A stretch of 64,000 nucleotides of DNA, taken from Devosia indica (GTDB lineage Bacteria > Pseudomonadota > Alphaproteobacteria > Rhizobiales > Devosiaceae). A program made the position numbers and the translations under genes. How positions within the stretch are numbered: position 1 is the stretch's first letter; the number at the start of each line of letters is the position of its first letter. Of the stretch, positions 17,202-26,047 are shown one piece after another. The notes beneath the pieces are model-generated. The model did no database searches. It saw only the letters and a list, made by a program, of their open reading frames with translations, and had not been told where the DNA came from. The stretch is from the NCBI RefSeq assembly GCF_003056405.1, contig NZ_PYVZ01000015.1:1-64000 (forward strand), given 5' to 3'.

Positions 17202-18299
17202 TCATCCCGAAACGCGTTTTGGAAATGTCAGAGGGTGCAGGCGCGACGGCGCCCGCGGCGTATCCTGCGAGAGATGGATTGCCGTGCCACTGACATAGTT
17301 GAACCCGCTGTCGACCGCGGCCAGCGCCAGCCCGATCGTATTGGCGCCATGCGCCATGGTGCGAAGGCCATTGCTCCTCGCAAATTCCATGAACGATGGC
17401 GTAACGGCCTGGTAGCTCGGGTCGCGCAAATGTCCCATGGAAAGATTGCATGACAGGCCCCAGAGCGGCGTGGGATCGAGCGCCGCAAGATATCCGGCAT
17501 TGCCATGGACCTGCAGCGTCAGGCCGGGACGCATGGCACCGATCGTGAAGAGCAGGTCATTGAGCCGATCGACATTTGGTTGCGAGGGCACACCTGTCAC
17601 TTCGAGCTTCACAAAGGGCGAATAGACTTCGGGCACGCTGGCCAACAGCTTGAGATATTCACGACAGGTCGAACTGCGATCCAGCGTCTGATAGCCCACG
17701 GGCACAAGCACGGCCGCAACATTGCTCGCCCGGCCATAGCGGTGCAGCATTTCCAGGGCGCGCGTTAGCGCCAGGCAATCCATGTCGGCGAGCGTATCGA
17801 CCATCTGGTCGGGATCGGCAATGGCCTGGAACTGCGACAGAGTCGTGCAGCCCAGGGAGAGGTCGAGGACGCAGCGATTGAGGTTGACGATGGCCCGCTC
17901 GGGATCCCATACCGGGGCGAAGAGCAACTGGAAGTCCTTCAGCAGCAGGCGGCGATAGTTGAGGATCGCCCGATCAGCTTCCATCCGCATGCGGCGCAGG
18001 GTCAGCACCAGCCGACCAGCCAGGCTCCCCGTATCACCGGCCAGGTTCTTGAGCTTGATCTCCGCGACATACTGCTTGACGGTCACGCTCGAGGAAAACT
18101 CGGGAAGCTCGGCAAAGATCTCCTGCTTGATTTCGCGTGAGATTTGCTTGGCGCGTTCAACCGCGGCCTCCCGGTTGAGCTTGGCAAAACAGATCGAGAA
18201 TTCAGTTTCACCCAGCACCTGCAGGACGTCGCTGTCCGAGATACGCCGCTTTATCCCCTGTTCCGCCAGTTCGCTGGCGCGCGCCGCCAGACTTGCCAT
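17202..18299 (-). CDS. Probable degenerate GGDEF-EAL-like regulatory protein
   Basis: A 365-residue protein from ATG 18299. Residues about 10-90 resemble the end of a GGDEF domain in which the signature reads GETEF (DVLQVLGETEFSICF, then VERAKQISREIKQ helix). The remainder resembles an EAL barrel (ALEMLHRYGRASNVAAVLVPV, PFVKLEVTG, GLSCNLSMGH) but lacks the ExL motif, the DDFG pair and the KxD lysine. It is therefore probably catalytically dead. A role in binding c-di-GMP or a partner is inferred. Its stop (17202-17204) touches the start region of the active EAL gene, so they are coupled. This family assignment is by eye and needs profile support. Confidence 0.55.
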   Translation of the reverse strand: MASLAARASELAEQGIKRRISDSDVLQVLGETEFSICFAKLNREAAVERAKQISREIKQEIFAELPEFSSSVTVKQYVAEIKLKNLAGDTGSLAGRLVLTLRRMRMEADRAILNYRRLLLKDFQLLFAPVWDPERAIVNLNRCVLDLSLGCTTLSQFQAIADPDQMVDTLADMDCLALTRALEMLHRYGRASNVAAVLVPVGYQTLDRSSTCREYLKLLASVPEVYSPFVKLEVTGVPSQPNVDRLNDLLFTIGAMRPGLTLQVHGNAGYLAALDPTPLWGLSCNLSMGHLRDPSYQAVTPSFMEFARSNGLRTMAHGANTIGLALAAVDSGFNYVSGTAIHLSQDTPRAPSRLHPLTFPKRVSG

Positions 18300-18556
18300 C
18301 GCTCCCCCAGGGCCTCTTTGATTTCGTCCAGCCCTACGAGTTCGAAGCTCCCTGCCATGACCGACTGTGATGAAGGGCCTTGCTTGCCGATCAGATCGGC
18401 CAGGCGACCATCGTGCGGCGAACGGGTCGGCGGTGGCGACTGGCCAGAGGTCCATGCCCGGGCATCGACAGGAATCGCGCGCGCAGGCTTGGTAAGGGAT
18501 TGGGGCGGCTCAGCCTCTTTTCCGAAGAGAGTCTTTATTATGCTGAACACGGTCAT
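18251..18556 (-). CDS. Small hypothetical protein heading the EAL operon
   Basis: A 101-residue protein (MTVFSIIKTLFGKEAEPP at the start, MAGSFELVGLDEIKEALG near residue 68). No signal peptide, one proline-rich linker and a short helical segment. It overlaps the start of the next gene by 49 bp. The ribosome site is poor. I do not recognise a family; the overlap and shared strand suggest it belongs with the c-di-GMP genes, but it could be a spurious frame. Confidence 0.45.
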   Translation of the reverse strand: MTVFSIIKTLFGKEAEPPQSLTKPARAIPVDARAWTSGQSPPPTRSPHDGRLADLIGKQGPSSQSVMAGSFELVGLDEIKEALGERWQVWRRAPANWRNRG

Positions 18557-18668
18557 AAGCGAAGGACTCGACGCACGCCTTGCCAGTCACCCTGCTCAGA
18601 ATTGATTAAGGAATCTCTATTTCCGGCGCCCAGAATGAAGCTTTTGCCATCGGCGCCAGACTGCATGG

Positions 18669-19730
18669 CTAATGCCGCCCAACGGGGTTCTGCGCCGCGG
18701 TGGCAGCCCTTACGCTGTCGACGATCGCCTTGGGCGCCGGCAGGTGCCAGATGACCTGATAGGCCTCGATGACATCTGATGGCGTAACCTCCCGGCCGGC
18801 CAGCGCCACCCACGGGGGTACAGGCAGTCCGAGCAGTGCGGCCAGCGTCACCCGAGCTGCGGCGCTGCCTTGGTCATAGGGCAATTGGGCGCCAACGCCC
18901 TTGATCATGCCGTGGCGGGCCATGTCGAGAGCTACCTCGTTACCCAGGTCCACCGTGGTGATGGGAATGTCGATATTCTTCTGCGCAAGAGCCTGCACCG
19001 CCTTCATCGCAGGTACGTCCCAGACCGCGAAAATGCCTGAAAGGCCGGGCGTCTTATCCACCATTGCCACTGCCGCCGGACCGGCACCATCCAGGTCTGC
19101 GAACCGCTCCCGCACGAGGGTCACGTCGGGCCGGTGACTACCCATCCATTTGCGGAAAGCGATCTCGCGTTCATGAGTGGCGAAGAAATCGATGCCATAG
19201 CCAAGGATGCCGGCGGCCCCGCCTTGTGGAATATGAGCAGACAGCATCGCCGCACAACTCTGCCCCAAGCCGAAATTGTCGGTGGAGACGACGCTGGCAT
19301 AGTCGGTGCCCGGGAGCATGCCGGTAGGAGCGTTGTCGAGCAGCACCAGCCTGCGACCGCTCTGGGTCAGAGCGCGATGCGCCTCCGCAACGCGCGCATT
19401 GCCGATGGGTATGGAGATGACCGCATCTACTTTCTCGCGCGCCAGTCTCGCCAGCGCAGCCACCTGCAATTCGAAGTCGAAATTGCAGTCGACCACTTCT
19501 ACCAGTGCGGCGGAGTAGAGGCCCAAGGTCGCAGCGATGCCGGCCAGTTCTTGCTTGGACCAGTCGCTGGTTGTGGTGTGCAGAACCACTGCTATCGAAA
19601 ACCGTCGGGCTCGCGCCTGGGCGGCGTCGGCCTGGGTCAACTGGATCTGAGCAGCGGGAACGGCGCGCTCCCCATGGGGGCCGAGGCCTGCAATCGACAT
19701 GGCGGTATCCCCTGGCGTCTTGCTGTTCAT
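18669..19730 (-). CDS. Signal-less paralogue of a sugar-binding protein (probable cytoplasmic sensor)
   Basis: A 353-residue periplasmic-binding-fold protein (Peripla_BP_4 type). It aligns along its whole length with the transport binding protein at 22130-23248: both have SDW/DDWSQ, DAVISIPI/DIIVSIPT, LLDNAPTG/FMDNVPAG, GTDYASVVSTDN/GTDYISVVSADN, FAVWDVPA/WAVWDVPA and TTVDLGNEVALDMARHG/TTIDLGENVAIDMARGG. The N-terminus (MNSKTPGDTAMSIAGLG) has no hydrophobic stretch, so it should stay in the cytoplasm. Its ATG overlaps the stop of the ROK regulator gene. It is not a LacI repressor, as there is no HTH. I infer a sugar sensor acting with the ROK protein. ATG 19700 is an alternative start. Confidence 0.8.
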   Translation of the reverse strand: MNSKTPGDTAMSIAGLGPHGERAVPAAQIQLTQADAAQARARRFSIAVVLHTTTSDWSKQELAGIAATLGLYSAALVEVVDCNFDFELQVAALARLAREKVDAVISIPIGNARVAEAHRALTQSGRRLVLLDNAPTGMLPGTDYASVVSTDNFGLGQSCAAMLSAHIPQGGAAGILGYGIDFFATHEREIAFRKWMGSHRPDVTLVRERFADLDGAGPAAVAMVDKTPGLSGIFAVWDVPAMKAVQALAQKNIDIPITTVDLGNEVALDMARHGMIKGVGAQLPYDQGSAAARVTLAALLGLPVPPWVALAGREVTPSDVIEAYQVIWHLPAPKAIVDSVRAATAAQNPVGRH

Positions 19731-21058
19731 GGCGCAACGCGTCCTGCAGGTTGCGCTGCCTTGGTTGCCAGTGCGACCGTAGCGCGCTCCAAGCTTTTCT
19801 GGAATTCGGGATGGTGCAGTGGTGACCCCTGTCCGACCCAGCCCTGCAGCGTCGTGGGCGCAAAAAGCTCTTCCACCACTACCTGAGCGGCACCGACAAG
19901 GCCGGAGGACGCGCCCATCTGCGAGCGCATGATCTGGAGATCGCGCGACACCATGGGATGGGACTGACGATACACCGCCTCGCGAATGCCGGCGAGCAGG
20001 CTGTCGCCTCCTGATTCGGCGACGACCCCACCGATCACGATCAGCGACGGATTGACCAGGTTGGTGAGCGGCGCGAGCGCTTCACCCACCAGGCGACCGC
20101 ACTTTCCCAGCAGCTCGACGCAGAACAGGTCGCCCAGTTGCGCCGCATGCCCGATATCGACGACGGACAGTTCGCCCTGCCGCTCCAGCGTCTGTGCCAG
20201 ATAGGGACTGCGCCCATCCTCGGCGGCCGCCTTGCCTTCACGGGCGATGGCTTCTGCACCGGCCACCGCCTCGAGCAGCTCGTCGCCAACCCTGCTGTGT
20301 CCGATCATGCCGGCTGCGCCCTGGGCACCACGATGCAACTGGCCTTCGGAAATCAGGCCAGCGCTGATCGAGCGGCCCAATTTGACATAGATGATGTCGC
20401 TCAGCCCGCGACCACCGCCTGCCTTGGCTTCGCCCATGGTCATGGTCTGGACGCCGCTGCGCGCAAAGATCGGCACGCCGAACCGTATCGAAAGACGATC
20501 GAGGAAGGGAAACCCCTGCCATGATTGTACGGTCTGCAGGACGGGTACGGTCTCGAAATCTGCCGCTGGCTTTTCGATCGGACCTGGCAGGGCGAGGCCG
20601 ATACCCCATGGGGCGGGTTTCTCGGTTTCCCGGAGCTGCCAGTCGAAGATGGTTGCCAGCCGGTCCAGAATGGCCTCGGGTCCGGCATCGAGCTGGGCCG
20701 CTTCGTGATGTTCCACCAATAGCTGACCATTGAGATCGGCAATACCGAGCGCGATGGAGCTCTGGTCGATTGCCGAAACCAGCAGCGAGCCGGCATCGTG
20801 GCGGAACCGCATCTGCCGGGGTGCGCGGCCGCCGGTGGCTTGGCCCAGTTCGCCCTCTTTGAGCAGGCCTAGTTCGATCATCGTTGCCAACCGGTCGGCG
20901 ACGACCGCTCTGCCCAGTTCGGACCTGCGTTCAAGTTCCTGCCGCGTCGTGGCCGCTCCGGTTCGGACCAGATTGAGCAGCAAGGCAAGGCTTGCCTGGG
21001 CCGCGTCGACGCTGCGGGGGCGGCCGACCGACCGCAGCGTTGTTTTCTCCTCCGCCAC
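19727..21058 (-). CDS. ROK-family transcriptional regulator
   Basis: A 443-residue ROK/NagC/XylR-type protein. The N-terminal winged helix-turn-helix (about 22-80: ATTRQELERRSELGRAVVADRL) is followed by an ASKHA sugar-kinase-like fold with GGRAP, GIGLALPGPI and a final VNPSLIVIGG segment. The canonical zinc motif (CxCGxxGC) and GHE-type zinc histidine are not recognisable: the region reads GAQGAAGMIGHSRVGDELLEAVAGAEA. So ligand binding may differ. It is divergent from the sugar uptake operon starting at 21278 and is translationally coupled to the cytoplasmic binding-protein paralogue. Confidence 0.88.
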   Translation of the reverse strand: MAEEKTTLRSVGRPRSVDAAQASLALLLNLVRTGAATTRQELERRSELGRAVVADRLATMIELGLLKEGELGQATGGRAPRQMRFRHDAGSLLVSAIDQSSIALGIADLNGQLLVEHHEAAQLDAGPEAILDRLATIFDWQLRETEKPAPWGIGLALPGPIEKPAADFETVPVLQTVQSWQGFPFLDRLSIRFGVPIFARSGVQTMTMGEAKAGGGRGLSDIIYVKLGRSISAGLISEGQLHRGAQGAAGMIGHSRVGDELLEAVAGAEAIAREGKAAAEDGRSPYLAQTLERQGELSVVDIGHAAQLGDLFCVELLGKCGRLVGEALAPLTNLVNPSLIVIGGVVAESGGDSLLAGIREAVYRQSHPMVSRDLQIMRSQMGASSGLVGAAQVVVEELFAPTTLQGWVGQGSPLHHPEFQKSLERATVALATKAAQPAGRVAP

Positions 21059-21124
21059 GAATCCACCCCTTCATCCAGCTTTCCACACAACCTAGCTCGG
21101 TCGGTTTTTCACTTCAAGCCACCC

Positions 21125-21203
21125 CTTTTGCTTATTTTACGACAAAAGAGAACGAGCTTATGCTGATTTGGTGTTGACTTCACGTTTTTGAGGTGCGTAA
21201 CCT
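21125..21203 (+). promoter_or_regulatory. Candidate ROK operator and promoter of sugar locus A
   Basis: CTTTTG-N12-CAAAAG (21125-21148) is an inverted repeat in an AT-rich pocket between the divergent ROK and isomerase genes, as expected for a ROK operator. Downstream, TTGACT (21174-21179), 18 nt and TAACCT (21198-21203) could be the promoter of the rightward operon. By eye only. Confidence 0.45.
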
Positions 21204-21277
21204 CAGGGCAATAGCGGGACGGCGAATACGCCAGCCCAATTCCCGGCAAACGCCGGATGTGTTCTGAGGAGGACTTC

Positions 21278-22093
21278 ATGGCCGTCAAACTGGCCTATCA
21301 CGCCAATTGCTGGGGCCCATTGGGGGGTAATGCCGTGGGCGTAACGTCCATCACCCAGCTGACCTATCGGACCTTTACCGACATGGACCGGGCCTTCGCC
21401 GACATTGCGCGGGCCGGATACCAGGGCGTCGAAGTCTTCGACGGCAATCTGCTCGACGAAACGTCGGCCGGCCTGCGGCGCAAGCTGGCCGATGCGGGGC
21501 TTGAATTGGTGTCGACCTATTCAGGCGGCAATTTCATCTTCCCCGACATTCTTGGTGAAGAGCTGGCCCGGATCGAGCGCGTTGCCGCGGCGGCGGCCGA
21601 AGCCGGCGCCAGTCACTATGTCATCGGCGGCGGCGCCAAGCGGGCTGCCGGCATCCAGGATGACGACTACAAGCGCCTCGGCGAGGCCCTCGACCAAGCG
21701 GGAGAGATCGCCCGTCGCGCCGGGCTGCGCGCCAACTACCATCCGCACCTCTCAACCATCGTCGAAGGCCCGGCCGAGGTCACCAAAATCTTCAGCCTTA
21801 CCGGCCTCGATTTCTGCCCCGATACGGCACATCTCGCCGCAGCAGGTGGCGACCCGGCCGCGCAGGTGCGCGAGTTTGCCGGGCGCATTTCCCTGGTGCA
21901 CCTCAAGGGGCTGCAGCGCGATCCCTTCGGCTTCACCCCGCTCGATTCAGGTGATCTCGACAACGCAACCGTCAGTGCTGCGCTCAAGGACATCGGCTAT
22001 TCCGGCTGGGTCATGGCCGAGCTGGATAGCTGGCCCGATCCCTACGAGGGAGCGGTGCGCAGCCACGCATTCCTGAAACGGCATTTCGCCTGA
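21278..22093 (+). CDS. Sugar phosphate isomerase/epimerase (AP endonuclease 2-like TIM barrel)
   Basis: A 271-residue xylose-isomerase-like TIM barrel. Start ATG 21278 follows gaggagg by five bases. Visible family points are the early YHANCWGP strand, GYQGVEVFDGNL near residue 47, NYHPHLSTIVE and DFCPDTAHLAAAG metal-ligand strands and VHLKGLQRDP. Members isomerise or epimerise sugars, keto-inositols or sugar phosphates in the cytoplasm using a divalent metal. First gene of sugar locus A, upstream of the binding protein; specificity unknown. Confidence 0.85.
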   Translation: MAVKLAYHANCWGPLGGNAVGVTSITQLTYRTFTDMDRAFADIARAGYQGVEVFDGNLLDETSAGLRRKLADAGLELVSTYSGGNFIFPDILGEELARIERVAAAAAEAGASHYVIGGGAKRAAGIQDDDYKRLGEALDQAGEIARRAGLRANYHPHLSTIVEGPAEVTKIFSLTGLDFCPDTAHLAAAGGDPAAQVREFAGRISLVHLKGLQRDPFGFTPLDSGDLDNATVSAALKDIGYSGWVMAELDSWPDPYEGAVRSHAFLKRHFA

Positions 22094-22129
22094 TCAGGCC
22101 AACACCAAAGTCACCACAGGGAGGATACC

Positions 22130-23248
22130 ATGGGACATTTGAAGACAACGGCGCTGCTGGGTGCAGCCTTGCTCGCGGGGACTATCGCCGGAACGGCCTT
22201 CGCCCAGAGCCCGGACGAAGCACTTGCGGCGCTCGCCAACCAGACACTGAGCACCGGCCCGGGCGGCGAGAGCCCGGTTTCGGCCTCAGAGATCACCCTC
22301 ACAGATGATGAACTGGCCGAGATCAAGGCCATGGGCGCCACCGCCGCCATCGTCATGCACTATGGTGGCGACGATTGGAGCCAGGCCCAGATCAATGGCC
22401 TGCAAACCCAGTTCGAGGCCATGGGTATCGAGGTGATTGCCACCACCGACGCTGGCTTCAATTCGGCCAAGCAGGTTTCCGACATCGAAACCATCATGGC
22501 GCAGAACCCCGACATCATCGTGTCGATCCCCACCGACCCGACCGCGATGGCCAGCGCCTACCGCCAGGCCGCCGAGGCCGGCGTCAAGCTGGTCTTTATG
22601 GACAATGTTCCTGCCGGGTTCACCGCCGGTACCGACTACATCAGTGTCGTCTCCGCCGACAACTACGGCAATGGCGTTGCATCCGCCCACCTCATGGCCA
22701 AGGCGCTGGACGGTGAAGGGCAGATCGGCATCGTCTACCACGCCGCAGATTTCTTCGTGACGCGTCAGCGCTATGACGCGTTCAAGGCCACCATCGAGCA
22801 GAATTACCCCGATATCGAGATCGTCGCCGAACAGGGGATCGGTGGACCCGACTTTACCGGTGATGCCGATCGGGCCGCCTCGGCGATGATGGTGGGCAAT
22901 GCCGGTATCGACGGTATCTGGGCGGTTTGGGACGTGCCTGCCGAAGGCGTAATCTCCGCAGCACGCGCCAATGGCCGCGATGACCTTGTCATCACCACTA
23001 TCGATCTGGGCGAGAATGTCGCCATTGACATGGCACGCGGCGGTTTCATCAAGGGTTTGGGCGCGCAGCGGCCGTTCGACCAGGGCGTGACCGAAGCCAA
23101 GCTCGCCGGCTTTGGCCTGCTCGGCAAAGACGCGCCGCCCTATGTGGCCCTGCCGGCCCTGCCGGTCGAAAAGGACAACCTGCTCGATGCCTGGCAGACG
23201 GTCTATTCCACCGAAGCACCCGCCACGATCCGTGACTCCATGAACTAG
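22130..23248 (+). CDS. Sugar ABC transporter substrate-binding protein (RbsB-like)
   Basis: A 372-residue binding protein with a signal peptide ending TAFAQS (residues 1-27). The mature part is a class-I periplasmic binding fold (Peripla_BP_4), with WSQAQINGLQ, IIVSIPTDPTAM, TDYISVVSADNYGNG and IDGIWAVWDVPAEG. It delivers a sugar to the RbsA/RbsC-type ATPase and permease encoded at 24491-27020. Its leader region ends with an agggaggataccATG ribosome site. A closely similar signal-less copy is encoded by 18669-19730. The exact sugar is unknown; monosaccharide or sugar alcohol is the usual range. Confidence 0.93.
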   Translation: MGHLKTTALLGAALLAGTIAGTAFAQSPDEALAALANQTLSTGPGGESPVSASEITLTDDELAEIKAMGATAAIVMHYGGDDWSQAQINGLQTQFEAMGIEVIATTDAGFNSAKQVSDIETIMAQNPDIIVSIPTDPTAMASAYRQAAEAGVKLVFMDNVPAGFTAGTDYISVVSADNYGNGVASAHLMAKALDGEGQIGIVYHAADFFVTRQRYDAFKATIEQNYPDIEIVAEQGIGGPDFTGDADRAASAMMVGNAGIDGIWAVWDVPAEGVISAARANGRDDLVITTIDLGENVAIDMARGGFIKGLGAQRPFDQGVTEAKLAGFGLLGKDAPPYVALPALPVEKDNLLDAWQTVYSTEAPATIRDSMN

Positions 23249-23303
23249 GCGCTCCTCCCAGCGCCTAATGCGGGGGCGGCCCCTCCCTTCATCCGCCCCC
23301 GCA
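23247..23303 (+). terminator. Two stem-loops after the locus A binding-protein gene
   Basis: A 7-bp stem (AGGCGCT / AGCGCCT, 23247-23266) overlaps the stop codon. It is followed by a perfect 11-bp stem (TGCGGGGGCGG / CCGCCCCCGCA, 23269-23303, 13-nt loop). They separate the binding-protein gene from the dehydrogenase and probably hold back downstream transcription or protect the upstream mRNA 3' end. Confidence 0.65.
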
Positions 23304-23330
23304 CAACATTTCCAAAAGCGAGACAGCAAA

Positions 23331-24494
23331 ATGCGAAAGCTCAATGTCGCCATGATCGGTGGCGGTTTCATGGGTAAGGCCCACGCCATGGCCTATTCCG
23401 CCATGCCGATGTTCTTCTGGCCGGCGCCGGCCATCCCGGTGCGCAAGGTGGTCGTGGACGTCAATCAGGAGATGGCTGAGACGGCACGTGACCGCTTTGG
23501 TTTCGAAGAGGCCTCTGCCGACTGGCGCGCCGTCGTCGCGCGGCCCGACATCGACATCATCGACATCTGTACGCCGAACGATTCCCATGCCGAAATTGCC
23601 ATCGCGGCGGCCAAGGCTGGCAAGCACATCATCTGCGAAAAGCCGCTGGCGCGGACAGGCGAAGAGTCCAAGACGATGCTCGACGCTGTCCAGGCGTCCG
23701 GCTCCATCCACATGGTGGCCTTCAACTACCGCCGCACCCCGGCCGTGGCCCTTGCCAAGAAGCTGATCGAGGAAGGCCGCATCGGCGATATTCTCAATTT
23801 CCGCGGCACCTATTTGCAGGACTGGTCCGCTGATCCGGACAGCCCGCTGTCCTGGCGCTTCCAGAAATCGGTCGCAGGCTCGGGCACCGTGGGGGATATC
23901 GGGACACACGTCGTGGACTTTGCCCGCTACCTCGTCGGCGAAATCGCCTCGGTCAACGCGCTGGTCAAGACCCATATCGCGACCCGCCCCAAGCAGGCCG
24001 GCGGCATTGACAAGCTGGGCGTTGGTGGCGGTGACAAGAATGCCGAACGCGGCCCGGTCGATGTCGACGATGAAATGCTGACCATGCTCAGGTTCTCGAA
24101 CGGCGCCATCGGCTCGATCGAAGCCACGCGCAACGCCTATGGGCGCAACAATTTTCTCACCTTCGAAATCCACGGCACCAAGGGTTCGCTGGCCTTCAAC
24201 TACGAACGGCGCGACGAATTGCAGGTCATGTTCGCCGACGATGTCGGCGATGCGCGCGGCTTCCGTACGGTCTATACGGGTCCCGCCCATCCCTATGGAT
24301 CGGGGCTCTGGCCCATTCCGGCGCTCGGCATCGGCTATGGCGAGACCAAGATCGTGGAATGCTACGATCTGTGCACCGCCATCATCACCGGCCAGCAGCC
24401 ATCGCCCAATTTCGAGGACGGCTATCGCATTGCCCTCATCGCTGACGCCATCCTGGCCTCGGGCGAAAGCGGCCAGTGGGTGGACATTCCGTGA
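23331..24494 (+). CDS. Gfo/Idh/MocA-family oxidoreductase
   Basis: A 387-residue dinucleotide-dependent sugar or inositol dehydrogenase. Start ATG 23331 (an upstream in-frame ATG at 23268 is in the hairpin region). The Rossmann motif is MIGGGFMGKAHA, the catalytic lysine is in CEKPLA near residue 102, and the C-terminal domain carries GTVGDIGTHVVDFARYL with the substrate histidine. It oxidises or reduces a sugar carbon with NAD(P) in the cytoplasm. It overlaps the next gene (ATPase) by 4 bases. Together with the isomerase it forms the catabolic part of sugar locus A. Confidence 0.9.
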   Translation: MRKLNVAMIGGGFMGKAHAMAYSAMPMFFWPAPAIPVRKVVVDVNQEMAETARDRFGFEEASADWRAVVARPDIDIIDICTPNDSHAEIAIAAAKAGKHIICEKPLARTGEESKTMLDAVQASGSIHMVAFNYRRTPAVALAKKLIEEGRIGDILNFRGTYLQDWSADPDSPLSWRFQKSVAGSGTVGDIGTHVVDFARYLVGEIASVNALVKTHIATRPKQAGGIDKLGVGGGDKNAERGPVDVDDEMLTMLRFSNGAIGSIEATRNAYGRNNFLTFEIHGTKGSLAFNYERRDELQVMFADDVGDARGFRTVYTGPAHPYGSGLWPIPALGIGYGETKIVECYDLCTAIITGQQPSPNFEDGYRIALIADAILASGESGQWVDIP

Positions 24495-26047
24495 CCGAGA
24501 TGGCGATCAAGCCGATCGCGGTGGAGATGAATGCCATCTCCAAGCGTTTCGGCGGCGTCCATGCGCTGCGCGAGGTCAGCCTCAGTGTCTGCAACGGCGA
24601 GATCCATGCCCTATTGGGCGAGAACGGGGCCGGTAAGTCCACCATTCTTAAGATCCTGCGGGGCGTCCAGGCCCCCGATAGCGGCAGCATCATCATTGGA
24701 GGGGAGGCGTTCGAACGCCTTTCCCCGCAACTGGCCCGGCACAAGGGCATCGGCATGATCTTCCAGGAAATGAGCCTGGTGCCGACGCTGAGCGTGGCGC
24801 AAAACGTGTTTCTCGCAAGCGAACCGCTGACATCGGCGGGACTGATCGACGACCGGGCGATGGAGCAGCGCAGTGCCGCCATCTTTGCCTCGATGGGGGT
24901 GAGCGTTGACCCCACTGCCATGGTGGCGGACCTCTCCACCGGCCAGCAACAGTTGACGGAAATCGCCAAGGCCCTGTCGCAGAATGCCGAGGTGCTGGTG
25001 CTCGACGAACCGACCTCGGCGCTCACCGCGAGCGAGGTGGATATCCTTTTCGACCTGCTGCGGCGCCTCCGGAGCGAGGGCAAGGCCATCATCTATGTCA
25101 GCCACCGCATGGATGAAATCTTCCGCATTGCCGACCATGCGACCGTGTTGCGCGATGGGCGGCTGATCGATAGCCGTCCAATCTCCGATTATACCCTGGC
25201 GACGCTGATTGCCGATATCATGGGTAAGGAGACCCGCGACCTCTCCGAATTTGCGACCGAGTCCACGGTGCAGGACAACGTGATCCTCAAGGTCGAGCAC
25301 CTTTCGAGCAAACTGCGACGGGATGGTGATGTCAGCTTTTCGCTCCGGCGCGGCGAAGTGCTGGGGATCGCGGGCCTGTTGGGGGCAGGGCGCAGCCGGC
25401 TGGCCCGCATGCTCTTCGGGCTCGAACCGATTGCCGGCGGCACCATAACGCTGCGGGGAGAAGCCATCTCCATCGGCTCGGCGCGGCAGGCCACCGAACT
25501 CGGCCTGGCGCTGGTGCCCGAAGACCGGCGGCGGCAGGGGCTGGTCCTGACCCACTCCATCCAGGACAACATCGAGCTGCCCATCCTCAAGCGCCTCGGT
25601 TCGACCCCTTTCGTCGATCGGATGAAATCGCGCAGCACGACGGACGAATTGATCAAGCGCCTCGCCATCAAGACGGCCTCGCGCGAAGCGCCTGCCAATT
25701 CCCTGTCTGGCGGCAACCAGCAGAAGATCGTCATCGGCAAATGGCTGGCGACCGATCCCGACATTCTCATCATGGACGAGCCCACGGCTGGCATCGACAT
25801 CGGCTCCAAGGGGGAGGTGCTGCGGCTGGTCCGCGCGCTCGCCGCCGAAGGCAAGTCCATCATCTTCATCTCGTCCGAACTTGCCGAGCTTGCCGCCGTC
25901 AGCGACCGCATCGCGGTGATGTCGGGCGGGCGTCTGGTCGAAACGATCGACAAGGCGGACCTTTTGACCACGACTGGCGACGCAGCTGAATTGCGCGCCG
26001 AACAAAAGCTGCAACTGATCGTGCAGCGGGGAGGAAACCATGTCTGA
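24491..26047 (+). CDS. Sugar ABC transporter ATPase, two nucleotide-binding domains (RbsA-like)
   Basis: A 518-residue protein with two ABC domains in tandem. The first has GENGAGKST, LSTGQQQLTEIAKAL and VLDEPTSAL. The second has a degenerate Walker A (GLLGAGRSR), then LSGGNQQKIVIGKWL and IMDEPTAGID; this asymmetry is normal for RbsA/MglA. GTG 24491 overlaps the stop of the dehydrogenase and is the most likely start; ATG 24500 is an alternative. It powers the permease encoded next, with an 8-base overlap. Substrate follows the binding protein at 22130. Confidence 0.93.
   Translation: MTEMAIKPIAVEMNAISKRFGGVHALREVSLSVCNGEIHALLGENGAGKSTILKILRGVQAPDSGSIIIGGEAFERLSPQLARHKGIGMIFQEMSLVPTLSVAQNVFLASEPLTSAGLIDDRAMEQRSAAIFASMGVSVDPTAMVADLSTGQQQLTEIAKALSQNAEVLVLDEPTSALTASEVDILFDLLRRLRSEGKAIIYVSHRMDEIFRIADHATVLRDGRLIDSRPISDYTLATLIADIMGKETRDLSEFATESTVQDNVILKVEHLSSKLRRDGDVSFSLRRGEVLGIAGLLGAGRSRLARMLFGLEPIAGGTITLRGEAISIGSARQATELGLALVPEDRRRQGLVLTHSIQDNIELPILKRLGSTPFVDRMKSRSTTDELIKRLAIKTASREAPANSLSGGNQQKIVIGKWLATDPDILIMDEPTAGIDIGSKGEVLRLVRALAAEGKSIIFISSELAELAAVSDRIAVMSGGRLVETIDKADLLTTTGDAAELRAEQKLQLIVQRGGNHV

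Noticed and set aside
18669..19730. LacI-type repressor or a second transport binding protein
   Set aside because: No helix-turn-helix and no signal peptide; it aligns with the locus's own binding protein.
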